From: Zeugodacus cucurbitae
Lineage: Eukaryota; Arthropoda; Insecta; Diptera; Tephritidae
Assembly: GCF_028554725.1 (NCBI RefSeq)
Contig: NC_071670.1
Location: 55,334,501-55,398,500 of the forward strand
Direction: 5' to 3'
Length of the DNA: 64,000 nucleotides
In this document: positions 15,201 through 27,711 of the stretch, piece after piece
Layout of the letters: each line of letters opens with the position of its first letter
Numbering within the stretch: the stretch's first letter is position 1
Made by a program: the position numbers and the translations under genes
The notes under the pieces: model-generated
What the model was told of the DNA's origin: nothing
The model's input: only the letters and a program-made list of their open reading frames with translations
Database searches by the model: none

Positions 15201-18200
15201 TGAGTTTTGATGATATAATTTCCGATATCTAGCTTAGATCAAATCGCAATTCAAAGCATTTCCAGCTCACGAGCGCTAACGTGTTTCAATTTGTACTGTA
15301 TGCGCTCATTATGACTTCATGCAAAAGTAACCGCATACTCACATGTACAGTTAAATTTGTATGTATGCAAAGTAGTCAATTCAGACAGACAAGTGTTTAT
15401 GTATGCAAGCACGTTTGCTCATAATTGATGGTAATGATCGAAATGCATAAACAGACACACAAACAAATAAATATATGTAGTTACAGGCTGTATTTGGCCA
15501 AGCCTGCATGAATGAGTAAGTAAATGAATGAGTTGAAACACTCACTGGCTGGAATAGCAAAGGCATAAACGCTATTTATGGTGTTGACAACAGTAAGCGT
15601 TTAACTTAACCGTTTGGGAATAATACTTGCTACATACATACATACATATTATATACGAATATGTTTACAATTATGATTATGTCAACCGATTTGCATGATT
15701 TGACTTAATAAATGCGAAATTAACATGTTGCATGCATATGTACATATGTATGTGTGTATATGCATTTATTAGATTGCTATACAAGTAAACAAATTTAATT
15801 GTAAATAAATTGCATATGTTGTTGGTGCTATTTGTTATTGTTGTTGTTGGAATTCATTGTTACACTTTATTTTCAACAACAACTTGAACTGAATTGGCTG
15901 TACGCCGAGCAATTAATGGAGTTCACTTTTCAAGTATTTGTTGTTTTTGTTGTTGTTGCTGACGTACTTGCATTTAATTTGTCGCCAGAAAACAGCTTTG
16001 CCAGACAACAACAAAAATGCAAAAAAAAAATGAGAAATGTGCAAATCTGATATGTACATATGTATTGGCAACTTGGAATACATACATACAGATGTGCATA
16101 TATATATATATACACATATTATATATAAAGCAACAATTCGATTTGACGTTTTGAATAAATATGAACTTAACAACGATGTTGATGACAACGCATGCTATTT
16201 TTAGCCACTGTCTGATCTATGAGTTAATGCGTTTTACTCAATTTCTCTTTGCCTAATTCGCCGTTACAGTCAATGCATGCGCATAACTACATATAAGAGA
16301 GTATGTATGTGTATATTCAATAATATACTTGAGCACATGTGCTTATGCAAATATCATTGAAATTTTCGGGCTCATAAATCATATGGGTGCGCGCGGGCGT
16401 ATGAGTATTATGCGCGAATAAGCGAGCGAATTGCAAATTGCATTACGGCAAATATGGCTAGTCGTTTACGCAACAGTTTCACCCACAAACACACACATAT
16501 GTATGAATGTACATCTGAATGTATGTCTCTGCATGCACAGCTTCCATTAGCGTTGGTGTGCACGCAAAAGTGATTAAAGTAGATACGCTAGCTTGTCATT
16601 GGCTCTTTATTAGCTGTGACGAATGTGAAAATTTTCTTATTTGCAATGAAAGTGCATATTAGAGGGTTCGCTGTGGGATTTATGGTTAATAAGAAAATAT
16701 TGAAATGCAGTTTTTGTAGTGATTTCTCTTTTATATTATTTTTCAAAAAAAAAAAAATGTGGAAGAAGCGATTTGAAATTTGTAATAAATATTTTTATTT
16801 TTAGATAAAATATTATTTTCTTGGTATTTTTGCAATTGTAATCAATTTCTCATACAATTATGTATTTAATTTTTATTCATTTTAGTAATAACAATTGATT
16901 TTGAATTTTACCTAAGCTCTTTAAAGTAAAACCGCTGAAATTCGTTCCAGTGAATTCTTTTTTAATTGTCAACATATTTCTAAATATTTAATGATCACAT
17001 ATTTTAATTTAATGACAGCAAAGCGTTGACAGCTTAAAGGTATAAACATTTTTATGGTGACAGCTAGACATTTATATATAACGGAGTACACACCTTCACT
17101 ACCAGCAAATGAAAATATTTCCACAAATTAAATTTTGTAGAAAATAAATCAAAATGCTAGCTGTTAACCTCGAAAAACAGAAAAAAATATAAATATTTTT
17201 TTTATTATAATATAAATAATTTTTTTATTATTTTATATTTTTTCATAGTGGCAGCTCTACATGAAATAGTCATTACTGCAACTCATACGCCTAGCCCTTG
17301 TTAGATACATAAAATGTCTATTTTTATAAACACTATATGCTCAAGAACCAATATTTTAGTTTTTAAAAAGGTGGCAACCCACTTAAAAAATAATAAAAAG
17401 TGTATATTTTTACGCTCTATCTGGTATATCCATAAGACAGTTAATGAAATTTATAAAAAAATGCTTTCTAAACCTTATAAAAAATCAGTTATGTGGCAAC
17501 CCACTTACATAAATAAAAAAATTTTAAAAATATTTTTTATATTTTAATGCAATTAATAAAATTTGAAATAATGCTAGTAAAACATTAGTTAGATGGCAAC
17601 GCTCTTCAATAAAAATTTTAAAAAATATTTTTTTGGCTCTTAAAAATGATCTAAAAGCATCAGATAGCTGGCAACTCTAGCAATATAGTTTGTCATCTCA
17701 CCTCAGTTCTAATTGAAATTAGCGTTATTAAATGTTTTTTTCACCACGTGATCACCCCATTCAGTTAATAACTCTATTAACATTAATTATCTAACCTAAA
17801 AAAATAGACTACGAGCCTCTCTACATACATACCTACATACAAATGTATAAATCTGTGTATGCTTATTTAAAACGTGCCATGATTTCAAGCAAAAATAAAA
17901 ACCGAGCACCTTCAACAAATCACAACTGACAAGTGACATATCGCAACGAGTCAACTAGTTTATAAACAAACAATTACAAACACATACCCATACAGACAAG
18001 AGTAATTTGTGGAGTAGCGACACAATTTAACCTTGACATATATACCCACATAGTGGACACGCACAGGCAGAGAAAAAAACAGTTATTCATTCACTTGACA
18101 TGCTTCCTCTATTTCTACGTGGCCACAACAGATGCAGCAAAGTTTCAAATGAGTCATCAGCTCCTGGCGTAGCATATACCGTTAGGCATGAAAGAAAGTG

Positions 18201-21200
18201 GGTGGTCTATTTTGTAAGGAGCATTCTATTGCATATTGTGTCACTGCCGCGTTTTGATGACCTATGACCCATTGTGCGCGCTTTGATGCGTCATGCGTGA
18301 TTCAGTGTCAAATGTGTTGGCGTAATATGAGAGAGAAGACACGCTTGATTGGGTTTCGGTAAATTAATTAAAACATACACTTGCTATTAATTAAGCTTAT
18401 AGAAATGCGTATCAAACACGAATAAAATAATAAGTTGTATCAATTCTTGGAAATTAGCTTTTTTTGTTGCTTTTAATCAAATAAATTCCGGGAAATATAT
18501 ATTTATTATTTTTATCACTTAGGTATGCTTAGTACATATATTACTTTATAAGTTATTTGGACAATCGTTGCTTTATAAAGCAAGACAAAGTGTGTTTTAC
18601 TAAATTATGGCAGCCGTGGAGTGGTTCCACTTTAATAGTAAATTAAAATATTGATTTAGACAGAGAACAATCTTTCGAAAATTCAAAATTTCAACTGTGA
18701 AACATCCTCAGAAATGAGGAGAAAGTGGAAACCAATAGGGGTTCACGAAAAATATAATAACAATTTCAGTAAATTCAAATAAAAAGATGAAATGTTGAAA
18801 AACAAAAATTGATAGAAGCTGTGATCTGTGGAAATCCATCCAAAAATCATGGAATAATTAAAGAGAAGTTACGAGAAGATATAGAAGACATCTTGCAGGA
18901 AAACGAATGATATTTTCTCTTAAAGCATTTAATTTATTATTTTTGACCATAGTTTTGGTCTAGCATCCCCAACTCTTGGTTCCAACTGAAATCACAGCAC
19001 ATAATTCAGAAGCTTGTTGCAAAACCACCGCCAATTTTGATTACATTCGCACATAACCTCACTTGTATGTATTTTCAAGTATGAGAAACCTATAAAGAAG
19101 CAAGTGTTCTCCCTGAGCCTTATAAAAATTGAATATGACGTCATTTTATATTCTATGCAGACGGATAATAATATTTTTTCGTATGTACTCCTTGCTGTCT
19201 TTGTTGCGGTGGGTGTAAATAATTTGATTGTCTAAAGCTATTGAGCTGTTTATGCGTACGCATCACAATTTGGGTCAATTTTGTTCATCCAAAGCAAACA
19301 GAATCGATTTTACATGTCGACAGACAGAAGAAGAATTAAAGATATGTATGTACATACATAGCAATACTGAACTCATATCAAATTATTGGTATATGAATAA
19401 AAGCATATACATACATATGTATGTATTCCTCCAGCACCCCTATACTTCGCACGTACACTTCTTGGGCTGACTAGGCATTATAAAAGTTTTTTTAACAGTA
19501 TTTTTTTGTCTGTAGTCTCTAGTTTAGTACCTTTGTAGTTTATTTACCGCCAATTGCTGACTGAAGCTTAGAATTACCCGCACATATGGCCTTGCCTCTA
19601 AAGAGTCTTACTAAAGCTATGCATTAAAGAGCTGTTTACTCAGTGTGCTTTGCATACGAATTGGAAGTGGGTGGGTAACACTGGCAGCAGCAGTTTGAAA
19701 ATAGTTTTACGTGCATATAGTATTTGTAAAGGTATGAGCACTGAGTAAAATATGCCGGTGTGGCTTGCAGCTTGTTTAAAATTTATAGCCGGCCAAAGTG
19801 CGCACGCAATCGGTGTTAGGTGAAATTTAACATGCAAGGATACCCACGATATACTCAGGCACATTCTGGTATATAATATATGACGTACTGCACTTAAAAT
19901 TCTGCCAAACTTGCTGCTAAACTTTCGCCAGACATGCCTTCAGCGAAAATAGAATTGTATATTGTATAAGTAAATAAATCAAATGTCCAAAATGCGCGCA
20001 ATTTCAGCGGAAATTACTCGGTTGCATTTGCCTCAGTATGGGTATGCTCGTAATGTTTCGACTGACGGCAATTAAAGTTAAATTGCCAACTAAACGATAA
20101 TAAATCTGCATACATAAATACAAACATAAATACTCGAATATTCAAATACATATGTACATACATAGTATATATGTTTATACACTATATTTATATAGTATAT
20201 TTAGCGAGATTGCTTATATTTTGACGTGCTTGAATAACTTTGCGCGAATAAAACGCTTACAAATTGTTCATGCTTAGAACTAACACACCATCTATACGAA
20301 AATAACTAAATGGAAAATCAATTATATCATCGAAGTAATTAGCGTTGGTATGGAAAAAATGTGAAAAGTGTGGCTGGTGTGATGTAATACACAGTGTGTG
20401 ATAAAGGAGCCTGTAGGAAATTTTTGGATTAAAATTATTATTTTCTTTATGTTAATAAATAATATTTTATTTATTTTAAAATCAATTTAGATATACTTTG
20501 TGTGATTTTTTGCTTATAGAGAGCACTTTATTGTAAAAATAAAACCGAATATTATTGTAAAATAAATTTTGCGCTAAAGCTTCAAAAGCGAAGATGATAA
20601 AATACTGAAAATTGTATTGTAAGATAATTCAGGATATACAGTGGAACTTCTCAAACTCGAATCAACATAATAACTTCGAGTCAGAGAGACTTCGAGTTAT
20701 AGAATTTTCATTAAAACATAGAAATTTTCAAAAAGCTGTAAAATAAAATTTATACACAATTTTGATGGACATACGTTAAAAGATGTTTTCTGTAATTTTG
20801 TTTGTTGCATTTTGATATATTTTGGATCTTGGCTTCTATATCGCAGGCTTTTGTTAGATGATGTATGCAATCCATAAGTGTAATATTATATTTTTTGTTC
20901 GCCTCCGTACGATATAGAGAGACTCTTTTAAAATTCTGCCTCGATAGTAAAATTTTAAATTTTGTATTATGGCTTGACCAAAAAGTTCGATTTATGGAAA
21001 AACATTTGTATGAAAGTTGCACTCTATTGCCACTTCAAGAAGTCGAGTTAGGGAAGGAAATTTGTATAAAATTAGGCTTCTAAACGATATTGCCAATTCA
21101 AGAGTTCCAGTTATGGAAGTTCCACTGTATTTACTTTATCGAGGATACTGAAATAACGGTATTTTCTGCGTTTACATATATTTTCACATTTTCATTGAAA

Positions 21201-24200
21201 AAAAGTTCATTAATTTTGATACAATAAGAGTCTGGATCGAATTATTGTCTTTTAAAAGGAGTGCTGACATTTTTGTGAGCCCTCTGCTTGCAAATGAATC
21301 GGATCTCTCATAGTTCTTATTAGAAATTTTGTAAAACAAAGCGTTTTTAGCGTTTCTATAAAAAGTTTATTTGAATTAACAGGATTCAAGTCATCAAAAA
21401 CTAATCTTTATACTGCATAGCTTTACAATAAATTTCAAAAAATAAGCTGAACAGCAAGAAAAACACAATAGTATATTATTAATTGCACTTTGTCAAAAAG
21501 GTACATAGTAAAATTTCACATATGTGGGCACATTTATCCCTTAAGCTCTCGCATAAGACACTGAAAAATTTTCAAATTAGTTTTCCTTATTTTAATATAA
21601 TCCATGGCATATTTTATAATATATCTGGTCAATTATCATCTCTTAACATCCGCCAATAAGATGATTCCATAACATGATTCTAGCAATAGTTCTCTTTTCC
21701 TACAGGGTCTATCTGTATAGTATAACACTATGCACCAACCTATAAGTTATTGTTGTTGTGCGTTATTTATTCACAGCTGCTATTTCAATACGCCAGCTAC
21801 ACCTACGCTGCAATGCCTGCTACATGTAGCTTAACGCCGTTTGTATATTTTACTAATAAAATTAAACGAAAAGTTTACTTTTTCGTATAAATGGTCTGGC
21901 AAAAGCTCATTATATCGAGCATCACAAGCTAAACAAGCAAAGATTTTGAAAATTTTCAAAATTTATGCCAGCATGAATATTTACTCTTCACTGCCATTAT
22001 TATTACATGCATTGTTTACTTTACCCAAATGTTATACACAATGAGGTGTAAATAAATCATTTACACTTGACAGTGAGAATTTCAAGTTGGTTACAAATTT
22101 ACATATGAATATAACTGTATATATATAATGTTCTCGAAATATACTATATACAAAATTAAATTTCATAATTTCTTGAAAATATATTTATACAAAATTGTTC
22201 TTGTTTATTGTTTTTGTACAACTGTCAACTGTCCAACGAAAATTCATGACTGGAAGTCCCCAATAATTGTCATAATGAGCAAATTAATAACGCATGGAGA
22301 TTAGACTATCTTTTTACTGTTACTTTTTCCACCTTTACATATAATTTCATGCATACATATACATACATATAACATATAATTTATATAGATATATTGAAAA
22401 CGACTTCTAGCTAGCATGCGCTAGTCATCAGCGGGGTCATTACACCTGTTAAAGTAGTTGAGCTTCTGACGACTCTCTTCACGTATATTCGTAAACAATA
22501 ACAAATAGGGAATATACATATGCATAAGTATGTATGTATATACATAGATGTCTCAACTTACAATTGTGAAACTTATCTAATCTAATCAGTTAAGAAGCTA
22601 TCGGACTTAATGAAAGACGTACTGTGTTCAGACTTGACGTTTTCATTTTGACAGCGTTCTACACTCTATATACATAATTTTTTAATAAAGTAATAAATAA
22701 ATAAAAAAATTATCTCGTACATTATGAAGATATGGCATGAATATGTTATTCTCGTACTTGGAAAGCAGTAGAATGAATGAGAATAAGAAAGAATGAAAAG
22801 ATAATAAGTTTATAATACATTTAGTATAGAAACGGCACGGTAAAGCTCTTTCCTGTTCAAAAATTTATGTGTGAAAGCAACAGAAAATCATTATAATTGA
22901 GAGAGTTAGACTTAGAGCGTGTGCATAACTCATTAAAGTGGTATAACCGTTAGCTATTCTATCTACATGTGATTTATACCAGTTGCTTGTTCGATTCGCT
23001 ACTTTGAAAAGTGTTCTTGAATCGAAGACTACTAATAATAGATATATTTTATAATATCGCTATTTAGCAAGCTGAATGTTTGAGAGTTTCATTCTCCAGC
23101 AGTACCTATTAGTAGCTTATTACCAAGTATAATCGCTTAAAAAGAGGTATGTAAAATAACATACAAATTAGTAATCCAGCACTCTCTCTTTATACCAAAC
23201 ACTCCAAATTATACCGATAATTTCCAAATAATAATATTTTTATTAGTTCTACTCTCTTTACAAAATTTAGAAATACAAACATAATTTATTATATCATAAA
23301 AATCTAGATCCTCATGAGCTAAAAATAAGATTTCAAGTACCCATTTCTCCAAATACATGAACGAAATTGTATACAAATAGCAAAAAATTATAAAAAAAAT
23401 AATAAAAGTATATATTTAAACACTCATAGCTCTATTTTTTGTATGCACAGTTGTATCTAGCGCTACAGCACTTAGCATAAAAACACGCTAAATGCTTGTA
23501 TACTCTGTGGATTTCCGTGGTCGTGTCTTGCCTGCCACTAACCATTTCATTCTTGTGCCGCTGACAAGTGCACAGTGGCGAGCAACAACAGTAGAGCACT
23601 TGAACCAAACCAATTCTGCGGCTTGTTTTCTCTCTTGATGATGTAGTTTATAAATAGATAAAGCGAGAGGTGAGCAACGTGAAAAGCATAATAATAAAAC
23701 TAAAAGAAGATAAGTTATTGGTTGCTGGGAGCCGATTTCAGTTAAACATTCGTCAGCACTAAGAGCATTTTGAAGTCCTTTCATATAAATAGAAAATATG
23801 CGAAAGAAACGTCTTAAGCTTTTTACACCCTTCAATGCTTTGCAATTACACCAAACGCGCTTTAATGAAGTTATTAGCGTGGCAAACTTTATCTACTTTG
23901 CCATTGTTGCTGCCAGCCATAATCAGATGTTGACAGAAAGCGTTCTTCAAGTGTTGGGCAACAATAATTTTACGCTAGCTTAGGTGAGTTATATGTATTT
24001 TATATATATACATACATATAGCACAGCCATGTATCTATGTGTCTATATATGACTACTTTGCCCAGTTTTAGCCGCGTTGGTTCTGGCTGCGGGAAATTGT
24101 AGCACTTCAGCGCGGAAAACGCGTTGGTAACTTTGTACCATGCGGTAAATGAAATGTAAATATGTATATAGATATATATTATATCTGTTTGTGTGCATTG

Positions 24201-25789
24201 CATTTGTGATTCTTCTATTCTGCTGCTTTTCTCGCGACGTTGTGTCGTGCCGCCAAGTAGGAGGTCGTTGTTATAGAAAATCAGTCAGACGTGCCAAGAT
24301 TACAGTGCGGCCAAATGCATTAAATATCAAATTTTGTCCTTAAAAATATTCGATATTTCTACTATCTAAGACCAAATTTTCAAAAAAAAATATTGTTTTG
24401 GAGATTTTAAGAAAAATTATGAAGAGTATCCATAAATTATGTATATGATAGAATCATTCTTCTTGAAAATCTATATATATATGTACATTTGTATGTACTC
24501 AAGAATCATTTCCAACCTAAAACTACGCTAGTCTCCAAATATATGCTACTCTATACTGCAAATAATACATATATTGACTAAAGTAACTTTTTTTAAAATT
24601 CTAATATTTTTTTTTTATATAAAATCTCAAGCTAGCTACGGAAATTATTATAAATTATTATAATATATAATATAATCAACTCATCTTTGAAATCATATTA
24701 AAATTTATTTTAGAAAATATTTTAATTCCATAAATATACTGCAAATAGTACAAATATTGACTAAAGTAACCTTTTTTATATTCTAATATTTTTTTTTTTA
24801 ATCTCTCAAACTAGCTACTGAAATTATTTCTATTCAACTCATTTTTGACTTCTAATTAAAATGTATTTTAGAAAATATTTTAATTTCATAAGATTTTTAA
24901 AAATAAAAAAACAAATCTCTGAGAACTGATGATCCTCTCCATAAATATTTCAAAGATTTGCCTATGTGCCACCATAAAATAGCGGAGAATCAGCTTCTAT
25001 CTGTCACTAACCACAAAATTAACGGTCATAGAACATTAAGCACCTTATCCAGATATCACTTTTTTAACACTAAAGCCTGCTTGTAGTGTGGGAAAGTGTG
25101 AAATCTGAGCTTGCAGCGTTTCATATGGCAACCGCGTGGTTACAAAGATTTAGAACTAACCAGAAGTTGGCAACAATTGAAGTATTATGCCGGCGTCTAA
25201 CTTTACTAAGCGAGTACTGACGCAAATGAGCAAATAGAGAAAAATAAAACTCGCGTAATGACTGCTAAAGAACAGCTATCAAATTGCATAAAGCACCAAA
25301 GTAACCGATATGCATAAGCCTTTAACACTAATTACTATTATTAAAGCTGCTATTACTACTTCGAAGCAGTTCCAATGAACAGATGTTCCGAACGACGCAT
25401 TCAATAAACTTCCTTTTCGGCGCTAAGCGCGCACAGGAACTCCTTTATATATACATACACACATATCTTTAACCTCAAGCGCCTTTTTTTGTGCAGTTAT
25501 ACCAATAAGAAGAAACAACCCTTCAATAACTACATATGTGCTTTCCTTACACAAAATCCCTCAAGAACTTTTACTTTTCTATTGTATATGTATAAGAAAT
25601 CGGTACACACCTGCTGGTCTCGAAGAAGTTTGCCTCGCGCGACATCAACTCATGCCGGAACTTGTTCATCTCCTCTTCCATTTTACGCATTTCCGCATCG
25701 AAACGCTCACGAATGCTTGAGAATTCTGTATCGATAATGCTGAAGTCGCCCAATTTGATGGGGATATTCCTCTTGTTAGCATCGGCCAT
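288..25789 (-). CDS. HspB8: Small heat shock protein HspB8 (CG14207-type), 3' end outside window
   Basis: An alpha-crystallin-family holdase chaperone; HspB8 with its BAG3 partner feeds misfolded proteins to chaperone-assisted autophagy (family knowledge). Four coding exons are placed by homology plus GT/AG borders and phase: 25789-25611, 6596-6558, 2248-2176, 383-288. Spliced, they give 129 residues. Exon 1 (starts MADANKRNIPIKLGDF) carries the N-terminal region and a charged helix (RERFDAEMRKMEEEMNKFRH). The 39-nt second exon encodes a Ser/Thr/Lys linker (STKKTTTKTSSS). Exon 3 gives the RQNYISDISSPLIQ segment, and exon 4 begins the alpha-crystallin domain (KLRFDVSQYAPEEIVVKTVD) and ends KLM at GTAAGT. 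The rest of the domain and the C-terminus must lie left of position 1. Introns are about 19, 4.3 and 1.8 kb, very large for such a short protein. No clear heat-shock element was seen upstream, so heat inducibility is not supported here. Confidence 0.93.
840..955. mobile_element. Decayed pogo-type terminal fragment
   Basis: Contains the phrase 'attgccaattc..agtt' followed by repeated 'cgagttatgga/agttc' blocks and ends 'gttccattgta', matching the right end of the element at 20639-21127 (which ends 'gttccactgta') with substitutions. Only one end of the element is present. Confidence 0.6.
1271..1388. mobile_element. 118-bp MITE-like element with perfect 11-bp inverted ends
   Basis: Begins CACTGTGATAG and ends with its exact reverse complement CTATCACAGTG, flanked on both sides by TTA (a possible 3-bp target duplication). 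The interior holds a T-run and no ORF. Superfamily is uncertain: a CACTG start with a 3-bp duplication could fit several DNA transposon groups. Confidence 0.6.
2249..6557 (-). other. HspB8 intron 2
   Basis: AT-rich intronic DNA. It includes a (GA)n tract near 4396-4410 and an extremely T/A-rich low-complexity stretch at about 5100-5720 with local reiteration of 'tttaatttaatattttttta'. No convincing exon is seen in either strand. Confidence 0.75.
5100..5720. repeat. AT low-complexity tract
   Basis: About 620 bases nearly devoid of G and C, with short reiterated T/A blocks (for example twice around 5430-5480). Likely non-functional low-complexity DNA. Confidence 0.7.
7061..7759. mobile_element. 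piggyBac-type non-autonomous element (MITE), 699 bp
   Basis: Starts TTAAGGGGTTAGGGGTAG and ends CTACCCCTATCCCCTTAA. The two ends are inverted repeats of about 22 bp with two mismatches, and TTAA lies at both borders, the hallmark target duplication of piggyBac transposons. No transposase frame is present inside, so it would depend on a transposase in trans. Inserted in HspB8 intron 1. Confidence 0.82.
17245..17690. repeat. Reiterated TGGCA(A/G)C motif, ~75-123 bp spacing
   Basis: Similar motifs 'gtggcagctc', 'gtggcaaccc', 'gtggcaaccc', 'atggcaacgc', 'ctggcaactc' occur at about 17249, 17372, 17494, 17594 and 17669, separated by AT-rich spacers of about 123, 122, 100 and 75 bp. Looks like an old, diverged tandem repeat. 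Confidence 0.55.
20639..21127 (-). mobile_element. pogo/Tigger-type element with decayed transposase remnant
   Basis: The left end CAGTGGAACTTC and the right end GAAGTTCCACTG are inverted repeats flanked by TA on both sides, as in pogo/Tigger (Tc1-mariner superfamily) insertions. The minus strand (about 21022-20750) carries an open stretch with 'NRTFWSSHNTKFKILLS' and 'ITLMDCIHHLTKAC', resembling the end of a pogo-family DDE transposase ('..lLD.I..i..aW..v...tI'). Only 489 bp remain, so this is a deletion derivative. It sits in HspB8 intron 1. Confidence 0.7.
24553..24890. repeat. Direct duplication of ~165 bp
   Basis: Two diverged copies in tandem (about 24553-24730 and 24733-24890). Each runs from 'atactgcaaat.atac' through 'attgactaaagtaac', 'ctagctac.gaaattatt' to 'ttagaaaatattttaatt'. 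No coding content; probably a local duplication or fragment of a repeat. Confidence 0.7.
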
Positions 25790-26336
25790 TTTTTATTGAT
25801 TCTTTAACACAAATTTATTGATTTCTACACGAAAAAATTATTGTTTGCCGAAACAGTTTTTTTGTTTTGCTTTGTTTTCTTATTTTCTGTTGTCTGTTTT
25901 CACACTTGACAACTTTGCTACTGCTCTCTTAGTATTTGCTTTAGCACAAAATGACTTTTCGCTTTGCACAACTGTGTAGTTATCACTTGGATTTCTGCTT
26001 TGAGACTAATTTGTATCTCACTCATTCAGTGATTTTTATTTGTTGCCGTACGCCACGGTTGTTTTTGGTTGCGCATGTGAAGATACTTTTGGAAATGCAC
26101 TCAAAATTGTTAGGAGAGCGTGAGAGCGAGCGTGAATTTGCACTCAAGTGGTTGGGTTGTATTTTCGGGTTATGTGGAAAATAGTAGCATTATTTTGATT
26201 TTGGTATTCTGACTATTTGGTATTTAATAAGGTTTAAAAAAAATGGAGAATTGATAGAAATAATTAGTGAATTTATATTTATGATTAAAAAATAATAAAC
26301 ATAAAATAAATTATCACTCAAAAAATTATTTGACAA
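25790..26336. promoter_or_regulatory. HspB8 5' leader and upstream region
   Basis: Sequence immediately upstream of the HspB8 start codon on the minus strand. It should hold the 5' UTR and promoter. No TATA box or clear nGAAnnTTC heat-shock array was recognised. Confidence 0.4.
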
Positions 26337-27607
26337 CAAGTAAGGAAAGGCTAAGTTTGGGTGCAACCGAACATTTTATAATTCAACCAATACATATATG
26401 CGAAATAAAGCTCACCGTATTTTTGAAAAAGCTATAATTAGGTATATGGGAGTTAGGAGAATATACTTTTGAAAAACCTACAATGAGGTATATGGAAATG
26501 TTATGACCCGATTTTAATAATTTTTAGAACAGAGACACACTATTAGAAGAAAACAATTTCCTCTGAAATAAATTGAGATATCTGAGAGATTTACCCATAT
26601 TTTCGGTTAAAATTTATCCTTAGGCGCTGAGTTCAACATGTTCGATATCTGGGGCCTTGTAAAGTTTTGGTCCGTTTTCGATAATTTTTTCACAAGTGAA
26701 GCCAGAGATGATATACACTAATTGTGTAAAGTTTTATTCCGTTATCTTCATTGGTTCCTTATGTTTACATTATAAAGTGAAGGAATCAGATGGATTTCAG
26801 AATTGAGTTATAAGGAAAGTTGTAGTGGTTGTGAACCGATTTCGCCCATTTTTTGTCCGTGTTATCAGGGTGTCAAGATTATATACCGAATTTCATTCGA
26901 ATCGGTCGAGTAGTTCCTGAGATATGGTTTTTGACCCATAAGTGGGCGATGTCACGCCCATTTTCCATTTTGTAAAAAAAATCTGAGTGCAGCTTTCATC
27001 TGTCATTTCTTATGTGAAATTTAGTGTTTCCGACGTTTTTCGTTAGTGAGTTAACCCACTTTTAGTAATTTTCAACCTAACTTTTGTATGGGAGGTGGGC
27101 GTGGTTATTATCCGATTTCAACTATTTTCATGGTGTGTGGCGGGGAATGTAAGAGAACCGACTGCAGAAAGTTTGGTTTATATAGCTCTATTGGTTTGCG
27201 TGATATGCACAAAAAACTTAGTAGGGGGAGGGGCCACGCCCACTTCCCTAAAAAAATTACATCCAAATATGCCCCCTCCTAGTGCGATCCTTTATTCCAA
27301 ATTTTACTTTTATATCTTCATTTATGGCTTAGTTATGACACTTTACGCCATTTTGTGGGCGTGGCAATGGTCCGATTCTGCCCATTTTCGAACTTGATCT
27401 TCTTATGGTGCCAAGGAATATTTGTGCCAAGTTTCGTCAAGATACAGAGATAGACACACAGACAGGATTTGAACTCCACTCTTCACCCTGATTACTTTGG
27501 TATATATAACCCTATATCTAACTCGTTTAGTTTTGGGTGTTACAAGCAACCGTTATGTGAACAAAGCTATAATACTCTCTTTAGCAACTTTGTTGCGAGA
27601 GTATAAA
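26337..27607. mobile_element. Dispersed repeat element (~1.27 kb, non-coding)
   Basis: Begins 'gtaaggaaaggctaagtt' with 'gtgcaaccgaacattttata' and ends 'gcaactttgttgcgagagta'. I recognise this as a repeat type found many times in tephritid and other fly genomes (from memory, not searched). It contains several GTGGGCGTGG/CCACGCCCA boxes (near 26947, 27103, 27228, 27354). The frames at 27088-27397 show no protein features, so it is treated as non-coding. The left end has lost the matching 'actctcgcaa' expected as partner of the right end. Confidence 0.6.
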
Positions 27608-27630
27608 AAATTGAAAAATTTTATATTTTA

Positions 27631-27711
27631 ATGAAAATTCTATAACTCGAAATCTCTATAAATCGCAGTTTTTTGTGGATTATGGTGATTCGAGTTAGAG
27701 AAGTTCCACTA
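27631..27711. mobile_element. pogo-type terminal fragment
   Basis: The stretch 'attctataactcgaa...gtggattatggtgattcgag..gaagttccac' matches the right end of the copy at 33570-33946 almost base for base. Only this end is present, abutting the 1.27-kb repeat. Confidence 0.6.

Larger units (their letters stand above)
6597..25610 (-). other. HspB8 intron 1 (about 19 kb)
   Basis: A very long first intron between the N-terminal exon and the 39-nt microexon. Within it I see a piggyBac-type element (7061-7759), GGCAAC-motif reiterations (17245-17690), a pogo-type element (20639-21127) and a local duplication (24553-24890). The remainder is unremarkable AT-rich sequence with ACATATGT palindromes. No nested gene could be supported; the longest open frames (around 11.2-11.5 kb and 23.5-23.8 kb) have no recognisable protein features. 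Confidence 0.75.

Noticed and set aside
23488..23835. 115-residue minus-strand frame in HspB8 intron 1
   Set aside because: No recognisable domain, no conserved-looking segment and surrounded by AT-rich intron; likely chance.
27088..27397. Frames of 64 and 100 residues within the 1.27-kb repeat
   Set aside because: Lie inside a dispersed non-coding repeat and carry no transposase or other motif.
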